From NCBI GenBank assembly GCA_039881145.1, contig JAYKKI010000004.1, positions 51,569,001-51,633,000 on the forward strand: 64,000 bases of DNA. The letters are read 5' to 3'. This DNA is from Druceiella hillmani (taxonomy: Eukaryota; Arthropoda; Insecta; Lepidoptera; Hepialidae). Of this stretch, positions 15,256-27,853 are shown in pieces; position 1 is the first letter of the stretch, and each line of letters starts with the position of its first letter. Under the pieces are notes generated by a model that saw only the letters and a program-made list of their open reading frames with translations, ran no database searches and had not been told where the DNA came from. Both the position numbers and the translations under genes were made by a program.

Positions 15256-15755
15256 GGTTTGACCGATTTAGATACGGTTTTTTGTAAAATGTTTGTGATT
15301 CATTGGCAATGGTTCTTAGATAGTTGTTACGGTGATTATTCACCAGGAGGCGCTGCAACAAACATTTGATTGCAAACGAATGCTCCCATTTATCTCCCAA
15401 ACGGTTTGACCGATTTAGACACGGTCTTCTACAAAATATTTGGGAGTAATTGGCGATGGTTCTTGGATAGATGTTATCTCACCAGGGGGCGCTGCAACAT
15501 TTTGGAGCAAAAGAATGTTTCCATTCATTTCCGAAATAATTTGACCAATTTAGACACGGTTTTCTGCAGAATATTTGGGACTAATCGGCGATGGTTCTTA
15601 GATTGGTGTTAGCTCACCAGGGGGCACTGCAACATTTTGTTGCAAACGAATGTTCCCATTTATCTCCAAAATGGTTTGACCGAATTAGACGCGGTTTTCT
15701 GCAAAATATTTGGGACTAATCGGCCATGATGCTAGACAGGTGTTAGATACATTAG
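15256..15755. repeat. Tandem repeat, four copies of about 135-147 bp
   Basis: Copies start near 15,256, 15,403, 15,538 and 15,673 with GGTTTGACCGATTTAGA or a variant. They share GGCGATGGTTCTTAGAT and CACCAGGGGGCGCTGCAACA. Divergence between copies is substantial, so this array is older than the one at 3,100. The 67-80 residue plus-strand frames across it reflect a repeat free of stops in one frame. Confidence 0.9.
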
Positions 15756-17699
15756 ATTAAAAGCTTATTATTAAGACTGATAATTAAAAGCAAAATTAAA
15801 ATTTTTAAAAAACCCTCGGCGGATGTAGTCGCCATAATTGAAAAACGACTAATTTTTTTTTTAAACACTCGACTAAATAAAGAGAACCTATTAAAATAAT
15901 TACAAACCCAAGAAAATTAATCGGGCCGCCATTGCCATTTCCGTTCCCAATATCATAAATAGTAGCAGCATAGAAAAGCTATTTGCGCATCTAAGAATAG
16001 CAATTAGTCACGAACTGATGAAACTGTAAATTTTAGGAATAGGCAGGGCATGTCGGAGTTCCCATGCCATACAATATATATTTCAGCGTTTGACCGCGAA
16101 TGTGTGAAAGGAACCTTATTTTATTATCATAGCAAAGTCTGAGGATAAATAAGATGAACGACTTATTTCAGAGTTCAGGCATAGTGAACTACTCGATCAT
16201 ACATGGATGAAGTTAAAAAAAACTAATTACTTCTAACTATACGCGATCTATGTTGTCCCAGGGTGACCTGACCGGCCATTATCGAATATACATAGTAATA
16301 AGCAAAATTATCAGGAAATATCCAAAAAGCAATCTTTGTACGGCCTATTTCTTCGGAGCTTGTGGACTCAAAACGTTGATGGCGGTGAAAAAAATTAGGA
16401 AGTCATAAAAAACTAAGGGACGAACACGGATATTTTTGTACTTTCTCTCTTTATAGTTTTGCAGAAATAATTTTTTGCCGATAGTCAGTCACTTCACTCT
16501 AGAACACTGTATTTACATAATCATGTACACGTAAAACACAGGCGCGTTTCAGTGAGCATAGAAGAGATGTACATGCTCAAAAGGTGATGGAATACGTCAG
16601 GAGTGGAAGAAGACATCAGGTAAATATACAAAGCTACATTACCATTTACAAATGTTTACAAATTAGAAACTTAAGAGAAAATTCGTATTGTCAGTTACGT
16701 GTGGATTGAAAAATACATATAGAAATGAAAGTATTGAAAAATAAAAATAATTGGAACTTGATATGTAAGCGGTTTAGCGAGAGGAGGAATAAGTGAAGTC
16801 AAGTCAGATGAAGAATGACTATTTCAAACGGCTTATGACTGCATGTGTGACGTGAAATTTCAGCCTAACTTGGAGCGTGATCAGAGAACTAATGTTTACA
16901 GTAGGAAGTACTTATGTATACGAATGAGGAGCAAAAGGTTTCCAGAATGTGAAACACAGCTGTAAAACTGGGTACCAGTTAAGAAACACCGTGCGACCAC
17001 AAACCACGAATCCACAGAAAGCATGCTATGAAGTAAAATATTCTTCATCTCTTTATTTAATATTAAATACGTACGTTCGGTTTAAACTAATTGATATAAT
17101 TAATTCTTTGCCTGTTTAATTGTATTCCATTTAATTCGAAATTTTATTTTATATGCGTGACAATTTTTTTACGTCTAAATATAATGACACAGTATAAAAT
17201 ATAGGCAAGTTAATTAAACAACAATTGAACGCGCTATCTCCAAACGCTCTATTATTAAATTTTTAAGTGGACAGAAACAAATTTACAAAGTTTCGACATG
17301 GTCCTTACCTGAGGGAGGGGGTGAAATTACCCTTATATAAAACGTATTAATAAATCGCCCCCCGTAATTATTTGTTAGTCAAAAATCGTTCGCAGTACAT
17401 CACGACAATGAATTGTTTCTCATATCTATCAAGGCTATTCTATTGTTTAAGGTACGTTTAGAAATGTTATACGTGCATAAAAACTGAAGACAGGCTGATA
17501 ATTCCAAGAAGGAACCTTACTGTCATTTTCTTCAGCTAATGGTCTACCTGTACTATAACTTAACATCATACAAAACCTGATGTGACATTTTGTAATTTAT
17601 ATCCACCTGCCTTAAGAAGTGTCGAATTTCATTGGTTTTTCGAAGATTAAATCTCGATTTATAATAAACATGCACCAATGTTGTGCAGTTGGATGCTGT
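15756..17699. other. Non-coding stretch, nothing recognised
   Basis: Nearly 2 kb of AT-rich sequence without a supported frame, repeat or RNA. Confidence 0.35.
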
Positions 17700-18860
17700 T
17701 ATTTATTTATTTATTATTAACTTTTATGTATAGTACATATGGCGGACTTACTGCTACATAAACAATCTTTTCCAGTCAACCATAACAATTTGTATTGAAA
17801 TTTAGTTGGTAGACTGTAAGAGATTTTACAATGAAAATTCTTCATAGCACATTAGACAAAAAAATACAAAAGTAAATTAAAAAAGAAAACAAAATATTGG
17901 CATGATTTGGGTTGGGAAAGACAGGAAAGGGCAAGAACACAAAGGAAAAGGTTTCAGGAGATGCAGGACTTTTTCACTAGATCTTTGAAAATATTTAGAG
18001 ACGTGGTTTTCTGATGTCAGGGTCCAGGGGATTCCAAATTTTTGTTGCTTGGACAGTGAAGGATTTTTCGTAAGTGGTAGAGGTATGTTTAGGAATAAGT
18101 AGGGTGTGTGAACTTTCAGATCGCAGCCCAAGGCCGTGAGTAGACAAATCTTTAAATTTGCCACCAAGATAATTTGGGCTATGATTATATTTATATTTTT
18201 AATTATTTAAAAAGAAGTGTAAGTATGTGAAGTTGGCGTCGATCACGGATCTTCAGCCATTTGAGAAGTGACCTGTATTCAGGAATGTGATGATATTTTC
18301 CGAGGCCGAAGATATACCGAACGCATAAATTTTGAAGACGTTCCAACTTGCACAAATATTCTTCATTAAGATCAGGATAGCATACGTCTCCATAATCGAA
18401 TAATGGTAATAAAAGTGTTTGACAAAGGTAGATTTTCGTTTTAGTTGGTAGAAAATTTTGAAGACGTTTCAAAGAGTGTATGTATCCTGTTGAAAACACG
18501 ACGACTAACATCATTTACTTGATAAGATTTTGATCGATCAGTACACCCAGGTTTTTAACAGTTGACGTGTATGGTTTTATTGTACTATTTAGCACTAATT
18601 TCGGTAAACTAGGTAGGTTTACTTTAGAAGTTAGTCTTTGACTACCGATGATGATAGCTTGTGACTTACTTGGGTTAACCAAAAGACCCATTTCATGAGC
18701 CCGCTGACCAATTGAAGCGAGATCTCGATGGTTTTTGATAAGGAATGGAGGTGCGAGTGCGCATAAATTTGTACAGTTGGAGTAGTTGAAAATATAGTCC
18801 ATTTATACCCTACGGACAAACAATGGCGACAGTTGTGGGAAATAGCTATGCGTCCCAAAA
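17700..18860 (-). pseudogene. 5'-truncated LINE, reverse-transcriptase 3' end, frameshifted
   Basis: Minus-strand fragments in three frames read through one after another as the C-terminal part of a jockey/CR1-like reverse transcriptase. About 18,515-18,802 contains GLLVNPSKSQAIIIGS and VKNLGVLID. About 18,203-18,514 contains LFDYGDVCYPDL, LERLQNLCVRYIFGL and YRSLLKWLKIRDRRQLHIL. About 17,990-18,175 continues in another frame with DLSTHGLGLR and SFTVQATKIWNPL. The element ends in a (TTTA)n-type tail at 17,700-17,722, as expected for a LINE 3' end. The catalytic YADD block and everything upstream are missing, and at least two frameshifts are present, so the copy is dead. Confidence 0.85.
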
Positions 18861-21150
18861 ACTAAGACAACAAAACAAAGCCTGGACTTTGCTTAAGGCA
18901 TTAATTTTATTCAGATTTTTTTTATTCTAATATTGTTAAATATCCGTAACGTTTCGCCATATTTTCTTTTCGTATAAAAGTTTTTAATTTTGCACGTCAC
19001 TAAAACTTATCGCTATTTTGAGAGCCAGTTTTGTTTACGTCTTACTTCGGTGGCGGCATCTACGCTTAGCTTTGCATAAGATTCCCTATTGTTAGTTTGT
19101 CTCCATTTTTGAAAATATTTGCGAAAACATGATTGGGAGAAAAGTATAAGTGACATAACGCATCGAGATCATTTTTGGGATTTTTGTCTGTTTGTGCACG
19201 TATCACGTAAAAAGCTGCTAACTCAATTCAGTTTTTAGAAAAAAAAAAACAATAAACATAAGGGTCAACTTGAAATAATCTTTAGCCATTATTTCATCGC
19301 AACAGATTAACTCAATCAGCAAATATGCGAATTTAATATTTTCAAATATTCATTTACATTGCATTATTACGATAACAACAAAGGGTCTAGCTACTCGCGT
19401 GTCTAGTACTACGCATTATAATTACACAAATATATAGTGCACATCAAAGGTGATCCATCCGGACATACGCAGGCGAAATGGGCGAAGTTAGAGGTGAAAT
19501 CTGAAAGTACATTTATTTAAAAAAAACGACATCACCACGTTTTTGAGTGATCTGTTTTTGCGAAGTTGTGGGCAAAGCTAGAGTGAAATAATAGACAAGT
19601 TACCTTCTAATAAAACAAATAAAAAATTGATCTAGACAGTGCTCAGACGCACACTATAAAGAGGTAAGAGTTAAAGAAAGCACGTATACGGAAGACAGAT
19701 TAAACACAAGCTATTACCTTATTTTGAAGACCACTTTGTGAGCGCTAATGACATGTCTATTAAATAAAACATCATCAAGTTTATGTTATGACCAAAAGCA
19801 AATTGTAAGGTTGAATTTAAATATTAGTCTTTTGCTTTAGCCAAAGTCAATAACCTAATCGTAACTTAAGCATGCATTTTTTTTATGTATTTTCATGCAT
19901 TTTTATTTTTCAATAATAAAATAATTTCTTAATATTAACATTTTTTTAATCGTCACATTTAAAATTTACGAAATTTCTATGAAAAAAAATGTGAGCCGTC
20001 ATGGGACGCTTGGGAACGAAAAAAAAATTAGTTAGTTGTACATAATAAAATATTAATTTAATTTTTTTTAATTATACAAATTTCACAAGAAATTTGCCCG
20101 AGAAAGTGATAAGCTTACACATTTCTAGATTTTCAACATTTCCCTTCTTGGGGCGCACTCAAAATATTAATTAAAATTAAGGTATTTAATTAAATAACGC
20201 CATCTAACCGAGAAGTGTAAAACTACACATTTATAATGGTTGCTTATAGAAGAAATAGATGTCGCTGTCAATTAATTAAGCAGTAGTAGAGTTGAATAAC
20301 TAACTTGATGGTGTCTATTGCAGATGTTGAGACCGAGCCTATAAGGCATTTTCATTAAATTCGTTTAATTGTTTTTAGGTGTTGCGCATACAGACACGGC
20401 TTTGTTACCAATCTATTACACGGCGACGTGGTTCTGCCAAAATTGAAGAATTGGTTCAAATTCATAAGCATGTCACCTCATTCAGTCTCACTTCATGGTA
20501 AGATGTAAAGATGGTATATATACGAATAATACATTAAGAACTAAACAGTATTTCATCTCGGAATGAATATTTAACGGCAATTTCGAATATATCTACCTAT
20601 CAAAATTCCTTATAATTCTTGGTTGCACCATACCTTTAGCCGGTACTAATAAGCTACGAACACACTATAAATAGTCCCATAGCCACTATGCATCGACCTA
20701 CTTTAACAATTTTCCTTAATTATATATATATACACACACATATGTATATACATACATACATGTAGCACTAGTTTTGATTTGTTGGTTTGTCTGCTATTAC
20801 ATTTTTTGCAAATAAGAGGATTATCTTTGCAAGTATCAAACTCAATTATCAAAAATTATTTGCGGTATAATTATTTACTGTTTGTCGACAGTAATAAGAA
20901 AAATGTTATGCCTAGGCTAAAGTAAAAATAAACATGTTAATTACGAGTTGAACTCGCACTATCAGGAGTCCGCATGTGTCACAGAAGATTGAAACTGTAC
21001 TTAAGGGGCAGTGGACTGTTTACAAAAATCCCATTTAATTTTATGAAAATCGATAGAGCCTAAGAAAAGTTATTCAATAATTTTTCTTCTTAAAAGCAAC
21101 ACTTACCGAGAAAAATGGAACGTTTAAAAATAATCTATGCAACAAGTACA
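18861..21150. other. Non-coding stretch with a small microsatellite
   Basis: No supported gene. A (TA)n(CA)n(TACA)n microsatellite lies near 20,722-20,762. About 20,240-20,290 shares a GATGTCGCTGTCAATTAATT phrase with about 6,670-6,695, which suggests a dispersed repeat. Confidence 0.4.
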
Positions 21151-21300
21151 ACATTCTCAGGTTCTCCAAGTGTCGAGAGCTGATTCTCAGTTTCTCCAAG
21201 TGTTGAGAGCCGATTCACAGTTTCTCCAAGTGTTGAGAGCCGATTCCCAGTTTCTCCAAGCGTTGAGAACCGATTCTCAGTTTCACCAAGTATTTGATTT
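21151..21300. repeat. 30-bp minisatellite x 5, open on both strands
   Basis: Five tandem 30-bp units (CAGTTTCTCCAAGTGTTGAG core) are arranged without frame breaks. Because 30 is a multiple of three, both strands stay open: the minus strand reads a ten-residue repeat like LGETENRLST (frame 21,135-21,365) and the plus strand reads QFLQVLRADS (21,137-21,319). Neither frame has flanking domains or clear splice sites. I call a repeat; an exon with decapeptide repeats cannot be excluded. Confidence 0.8.
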
Positions 21301-21688
21301 GGATTTGCCTCGGGCTTGATATATGGCTTCTTACCTACAATGCGACATATAAAACCCATACTCATTGATGCCCGTTTATATTATACGCGGCACAGAAAAT
21401 TGGTACTTTTTCTAGTAAATCATACTGAGAGTTTATATTATGTAATTAGGGATGTAATAATAAATATTTTCATTGGAATAATAATTAGATCTATAGATTG
21501 CCATAAAATAATTTCAATTTTTGTAAAAATAATCCTATGTCCCTCAAACTGTATTTTCGATCCACTGTGAATGTGCACGCTTAGGTACATATGAAAGTAA
21601 AGGTATATAGTATTTATATTAAACTTTTTAGCATATGATATTGTTTTTCACTATATAAACATATCGCCAAGTATATTGTTAATAGGTC
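21301..21688. other. Non-coding stretch, nothing recognised
   Basis: An AT-rich plus-strand frame (21,316-21,570) has no identifiable features. Confidence 0.3.
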
Positions 21689-22005
21689 AAAGACAAATTG
21701 CATATATCTCTTAATCTACTAGTTGCAATTTGATCGAAATAAGGATGTATATAAGTACTTATTTGTAAAGACAAATTGCATACATCTCTCTAATCTACTA
21801 GTTGCAATTTGATCGAAATAAGGGTGCATATAAGTACTTATTTGTAAAGACAAATTGCATACATCTCTCTAATCTACTAGTTGCAATTTGATCGAAATAA
21901 GGGTGCATATAAGTACTTATTTGTAAAGACAAATTGCATACATCTCTCTAATCTACTAGTTGCAATTTGATCGAAATAAGGGTGCTTATAAGTACTTATT
22001 TGTAA
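21689..22005. repeat. Tandem repeat, about 79 bp x 4
   Basis: Copies start at AAAGACAAATTGCAT (about 21,689, 21,767, 21,846 and 21,925). Each contains CTACTAGTTGCAATTTGATC and ends at AGTACTTATTTGTAA. The last three copies are almost identical. Confidence 0.92.
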
Positions 22006-22805
22006 TAAATGCAGTTCCACATTTTTGATATACATAATTAAAAACTTAGAGAGACACATTGACAAAACTCTCCGGAGATTCATATCTCACGAAGGAAACT
22101 CAGTAGCAAAAATTCTTACAATATACTTTCAAAGACACCCCCACTGGATAAGAACCGTAAAAAATATTTTCCATTCCTAAATTCGATGTGTGAGAAAATA
22201 TTACAATCATACAATCTGGTAAGTACGAGCATAACTCGCATATGTTATACTAATGGATATAGTTTGGGAACCGTTGGCAGAAATTTTAAAATTATATTAT
22301 CAGACGACAGACATTGATAATCGTAAAGTTCTAAGACAAAACGTAAGAGAACCACCTCTGCATTTACGTTATCACTGTGTTATCAGTTAACTGCCCTTTA
22401 AACCTGTTAAAAAAAACAGTTTTATCGTATCTGCCATTTTGTTTAGGTTTTTGTAGCTGGGTGAGTTTAGGAGGTAATAACTTTTTTTATAATTAAAATT
22501 TTAAAACTCTAATTAAAGATTATGTCATAAAAAACGAGAAAAACAACACCCGCCGTGTAGTTATTGCTGCGCCAAAAAATTGAAATATTGCCAACTTGTA
22601 AAAAATGAAGTATTAAATTATTTTATCGTGAATGTCTCAGAGCCAAACTTTTTTTTTATTTTAAAAATAATATAAATCGAGATGGCCGACGATTCCAGCT
22701 CTATTCTGTACAAAGTTAAATATATGTCCAGGTAATGAATGCAAATTTTATAAACAAAATTAATTTATATTTTTTATTTAATTGTGTAATTTTAATTTAA
22801 TATCA

Positions 22806-22857
<52 letters not shown>

Positions 22858-24893
22858 TATATACATATATATATATATGTGTAATGTACAGATTCAATAC
22901 TGCGTTAGTCATTCAGATCCAGGTTGGTCTGAACTAGAGTATTAGATTCGATGTAACATAATCAAATTATAATACACTCTCATATAAGCATAACACTCTC
23001 CCTGTAGATTTTTATTTTTTTTTTTACATTTTTTCTATACAGTCTAGTGTCATTTTTTCTATACAGTTAGTATTTTTTCTATACATTTTTTCTATATAGT
23101 ACAGACGGAAATCTATTCAAGATTTTTTCATACTTCCGAGGATTTAAGGTAATAAAGACTATAAGAACGACGATGCAAGTATTTCATAAAGCTTTTTCCT
23201 TTACACGTTTTTAGTAATTATTTTTAAAAATGCAACAGTTTGGATATGTGCCTTTGGCATTTTTGTTACGTGTGCATTTCATTTACGTAACATATTAAAA
23301 GCAGACACAATAATATAATTTAGAGGATTAATTGAAAAAATTGGCGCCATCTTTGCTTACGCCCAATTTTTTTAATTCACACAGGCGCAAACTACATTAC
23401 ACACCAGTATCAACGACGATAAATTCATTTATCAAAATTACTACCAGCTCCGTAACTAACATGTTAAGTCAAATAAAACATATAGAGATAGAGTCAATGA
23501 AATCACGTATATAAAAGAGATAACATCATTTTTGATGGCCGCTTTTAGAGCTCAAATTTCACTGTACAAATATGTTGTCTAATATTCCTTTCAAATATCG
23601 TGATTTTATAAAAACTCAAAGGAATGACATTTAAAAACATCACGGTTTGTCGGTAAACCGGTTTAAGTAACGTTATTTTTTCATAATTTTTACTGGCAGT
23701 TTCGGTGAAGAGAAAGGGTGGGGGTCAAATTAATTCTTTATGGTACATTACTCGATCTTATTGTAATCAAGTCTGCGTCAAGTATTTTTTCCCGCCTGAA
23801 CTTTTTTAAAAGTACAAGAATGGACACGTATTTTCGATCGAATGATTAATTTTGTATAAGGCCTATACACCCAAAAATTAAGAATAATAAACCCGACATC
23901 GAAAATAAGGTATTTGATACAAATGAGGCCTACTTAATTTAGGTAGGCCTTATTTGTATCAAGTAACTTACATATAAAAATTCACATTCATGACGGTTGC
24001 TCGTAAAAGGAACAGACGTCGATGTCACTCAACTGAATAGTTATCTTGATTATTTCTATTGATTAGCTTTAAATGAAAGAACTCATTTGGAGTATGTCAA
24101 AAATTTTTTAAGCGGAAGTGGGGTCTAGAACTTGACCAGAAATATTTAAGTATGTCAGAGACACTGTTTTTGTTAATAGTTTTCACAAAATTTTTGTTCC
24201 ATCGTTCTGCTAATATTTCAGAAAAAATATTTTTTTATAAATCATCATTTTTTCATGACATTTTTGAATACGCCTACGACTATTAAATGTATCAATTGTT
24301 TTACCTTCAATATAATAGGTATATACAAGGGCATTGTACTGAAGGCAGATTGCCTTTACTTATCTAGCTACACCTATATAAGCAAATTAAATACAGCCTA
24401 AAATCAAGTCTCAGGTATCGTAGATTTTCAAACTCTAATGAGCAGTTTAAAGATAATAAAACAATTTATACGGTTAAGCATGAAAGTCATCCGTTATTCA
24501 AGCATGTACAAAAATATTGTAATACACAAAGGTGAAAGCTAGAAGGCAAAATAAACCATTACTTTCTTAGACACAACACATATATCATAATCATGAATAA
24601 GTAAGTAACGTATGAAAATTCCAATTGATATAGTGCATTCCACAAAACAACAGTGCTTTACCGGACTATCTGTCCTATGTAAATTGAAACAGAGATGAAG
24701 CAGATGTTTTGAAAATGCTAGTTTCATTAAGTAAACTGAATAAAATATAAAACAGCGCTTTGTGACTGTATGTACAAATATAAACGTGCACAATGCATAC
24801 TTGAATGAAGACTAAATACACTATTACTAACTCGTTAAGATAACGAAATGATTAACTAATCAATCTATTGATTTCAAACAGCAAGTGTCTTCT
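22006..24893. other. Non-coding stretch with microsatellite and short repeats
   Basis: Contains a (TA)n(CA)n microsatellite at 22,810-22,879, a run of TTTTTTCTATACA-like units at about 23,024-23,100 and the hairpin at 23,914-23,962. No gene is supported. The 60- and 84-residue frames at 23,332 and 24,539 lack domains. Confidence 0.4.
23914..23962. repeat. Short inverted repeat (20-nt arms)
   Basis: TTGATACAAATGAGGCCTAC at 23,914-23,933 pairs with its reverse complement at 23,943-23,962 with one mismatch across a 9-nt spacer. It could be the core of a foldback element or a decayed MITE. Confidence 0.75.
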
Positions 24894-26827
24894 CTAAGCT
24901 TGATTATAACTTAATTGATACCAAACACATAGCTCTACCAATAACTTTACAAAAACATAGTCCACTTTAGAATTCTTAACGTTCTTAATAATGTTATAAA
25001 TTTCTATCACCAGTAAGGTGACAAAACCCTCCGCAGTCTGAAAAAGAAACATTATGAAGAGATCTAGTTTTGGTTTTATAATGAAAAAAAATTTAATATA
25101 AAAGGTAACAAAGAACTAGTATAATAATAATTAATTTCAATAACAGTACTAAGGCATGCAGAAATTATTGCTAGTCAGATATTTTCTTATAAATGATCTG
25201 CGATAGAAAATAAAAAAGTTGTTTCTGTGATAATAATTCTTCGCATATATTAACATATATGTTTCAAATAACGTTTCAACACATGCAACGCATAATAACA
25301 AATTATTGTTGGCTCCAGGAGTAAGCAATATAAAATTAGCAAAGCATTAAATGTGTTAAAAACCATAAACTAAACACAGTGTTACCGTATTTAAAAGTAA
25401 TCCTATATTCACATACAAAACTTGTTCATATTTATGCAGACAAAATATATATGGCTTCAATAGTCTTAGTTTTTTAAATATTACTCACATTTTAAAGGTT
25501 AATATAACCTGTTTAAAAGATATAATTCATTAAATGCGCTTGAACGTCTTATAATTGCATTTTGAACCTATGAACAATGCCAGTTTTGGCAAGAATTAGC
25601 AAATTAGCAGTTAAGCAAATCATGCAACACTCAATGTTGCTCTATATCTGTCATATTTAAGTAGAGACATTTAGCAACAATTTAATATTCTTTTGTATCT
25701 ATTAAATTTACTTCTCTTTATTTTACAACAAGAAAACATGTGAACAAAAATTAATTTATTTTGATGCTACTGAATCTTGTTTACCATTATGCGATAAAGA
25801 AAACAATGACACATTATCAGAAACTATTATTAATGTAGAGAATACTCAGCTAATGACAGTAGACACTAAGCTACACATACAACTTGATGGGAGGAAAAAA
25901 ACAGGTTAAAAATAAGCCATCAAATTAATGACTATTTACTATCGATTGAATTGTCAAAAGCCAACATTTAAAATTCCTGCATTATACAATTCATTAATAG
26001 ATAACGAAGTACATACTTTCTATTAATGACGTTACAGAAAATAAGTTTAAAAAATACTCAATACGATTTGACATGTCACTTAGATAAAGACTCGTTAGTC
26101 ATAAGGTTTTGAAAGAATTTCAAAAGAATGAAATGTCATTGATTAATTTAAGCATAATCGGTGCTAATGACCCCGGAATCAACGCAAAATGATATTCTCG
26201 CAAGCTAATTTATGTAGTCACATTGTTGTAATAAGCATACTAGCAGACCACGTCACGAGATATGGACAGTAATTCCTTTATAAAATATTCTTTGTCATAC
26301 TTTCGCAGCAAACGAAAGATAAACTAAATAACTAATGACTATATTAAAGACGCAAGAACGTCTAAGGCGTGAACCATGTGAGTGACGCCAAAACGGCGTC
26401 AGCTTCCGAGAAACATTGCAATATAAAGTAATCAATAAATATTATCGATTTATTGTAGTTTGTATTTTAGACAACTAGTATTCTGTACCAATAAAGACAT
26501 CATATTCAGTCGAGCGTATTAAGCGAACATTTACGTACAATAATGCCGGTGTTCAACCACATACACAATAACTAAATTTTGTTTTAAAGGATCATTTCGA
26601 TTAGTACATATCTAAGTATACAAATGTAATTCAATTTTAGTACTTACCAAACAAAGTTTGGAGAGCTTGAAGATGGTACAATATAAGAATAATAAAACGA
26701 TTATGGAAAAGCCACTATGAGCAATGCTGAACAAATATGGCGGTTTAGCAGAGATTTGGATGCTCAGTGACCATAATGCACAAAAAAATTTTTGGTTTGC
26801 GGCATAAAGTGATGCATCTATTACCAT
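24894..26827 (-). CDS. Candidate two-exon gene, unknown small membrane-like protein
   Basis: Exon 1 (26,648-26,827) opens with ATG, has an in-frame TAG four codons upstream, encodes 60 residues and ends at a TTG|GTAAGT donor. Exon 2 (24,894-25,037) follows a strong TTTCTTTTTCAG acceptor and stays open in the matching phase for 47 residues to a TAG. The joined protein would have 107 residues, with a hydrophobic segment near residues 41-55 (GFSIIVLLFLYCTIF) and another hydrophobic stretch after the junction. I recognise no family, and no AATAAA was seen soon after the stop. The strong splice signals and phase agreement are the only support; it may be chance in AT-rich DNA. Confidence 0.22.
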
Positions 26828-27853
26828 AAATAAATCCTACGAGGGTACAATATTTGTGTAAGTTATGATTATATAAAACCCTAAAACACCTCTAAAAATA
26901 TAAAATAAGTTTATAAAACAATTTTTAACTAGACAGAATGTTTAGGATATCCATTATGAATACTGACCTTAGTAATAACGATCCAAATAAAAAATTCTAA
27001 ATACAAATTTTCAAGTATCTAACTATAATAATTTTGAAATTCTCATCTAATCTTTTACTCCCATTTTCACACCTTTAGGAGTTGAATTTCAAAATTCCTA
27101 ATGAGCACTTAAATGCTAAAAGAAATATATGTGCTAAATTTCAAATTTATGGGTTTTGAAAATTTCATAAGTTAGGGGTTCGTTTCAAAGAATAGAAGAT
27201 AATTTAATTTAATTAAAATTTTTTTGAAATATATTTTATGCGTTTAGTTTGAAACGCTTTAGTTTGAATTATTTATAATTAGGGTTATTATATTATACTT
27301 AGGGTTATTATATTATACTAGTTTACAGAATTTATTTATGATTTGATATTTATGTTCCAATACTATATAAATTTCCACTAGTTATGTTTTACAATAACGA
27401 TTGTTTCAACTAATATTTGTACTTAAAAAACATATTTAGATTTTAGTAATAGATTATTTATTGAAAGGAATGAGTTTCGAGACTATTATTTTGAGTGAAG
27501 TTATACCTACGTATCTATTCGTATCGAAAATCTTACAGTTAATTATTCTTTGTATATATTTGTATACGTGGTTATACCTATTTCATTTTAAAAGTGCTGT
27601 TTAAATTATAAAAAGTGATAATACAAAATGTGATAATACAAATATATACAAAGAATAATTAACTGTGAGATTTTCGATATGAAACATAAGAATGTCATCG
27701 AAATTAACATTGGCATATGTTTTGCATTTATAAAATACACGCCGTAAAAAATAATATATTTCTGATTTTGGCGGTTAGTTTAAAAGTATTTTCCTTTCAA
27801 ATAAATAAATACATACAAAATCAAATTAAAATTAGTAATATTTAATTAACACA
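26828..27853. other. Upstream flank of the coiled-coil gene, with inverted repeat
   Basis: AT-rich. It includes a 22-bp tandem duplication (TTAGGGTTATTATATTATAC) near 27,278-27,320 and the inverted repeat at 27,518-27,682. The promoter of the gene starting at 27,854 must lie here, but no core motif stands out. Confidence 0.4.
27518..27682. repeat. Inverted repeat, about 48-nt arms
   Basis: The arm at 27,518-27,565 (containing CAGTTAATTATTCTTTG) is the reverse complement of 27,635-27,682 with about three mismatches, separated by about 70 nt. It lies 170 bp upstream of the coiled-coil gene's ATG. It may be a foldback MITE remnant, and the transcribed form would make a strong hairpin. Confidence 0.85.

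Noticed and set aside
15164..15612. Frames across the 135-147-bp repeat
   Set aside because: Stop-free repeat translation on one strand, not a gene.
3100..22005. Regularly spaced repeats considered as CRISPR arrays
   Set aside because: Units are whole tandem copies without unique spacers, in a eukaryotic genome.
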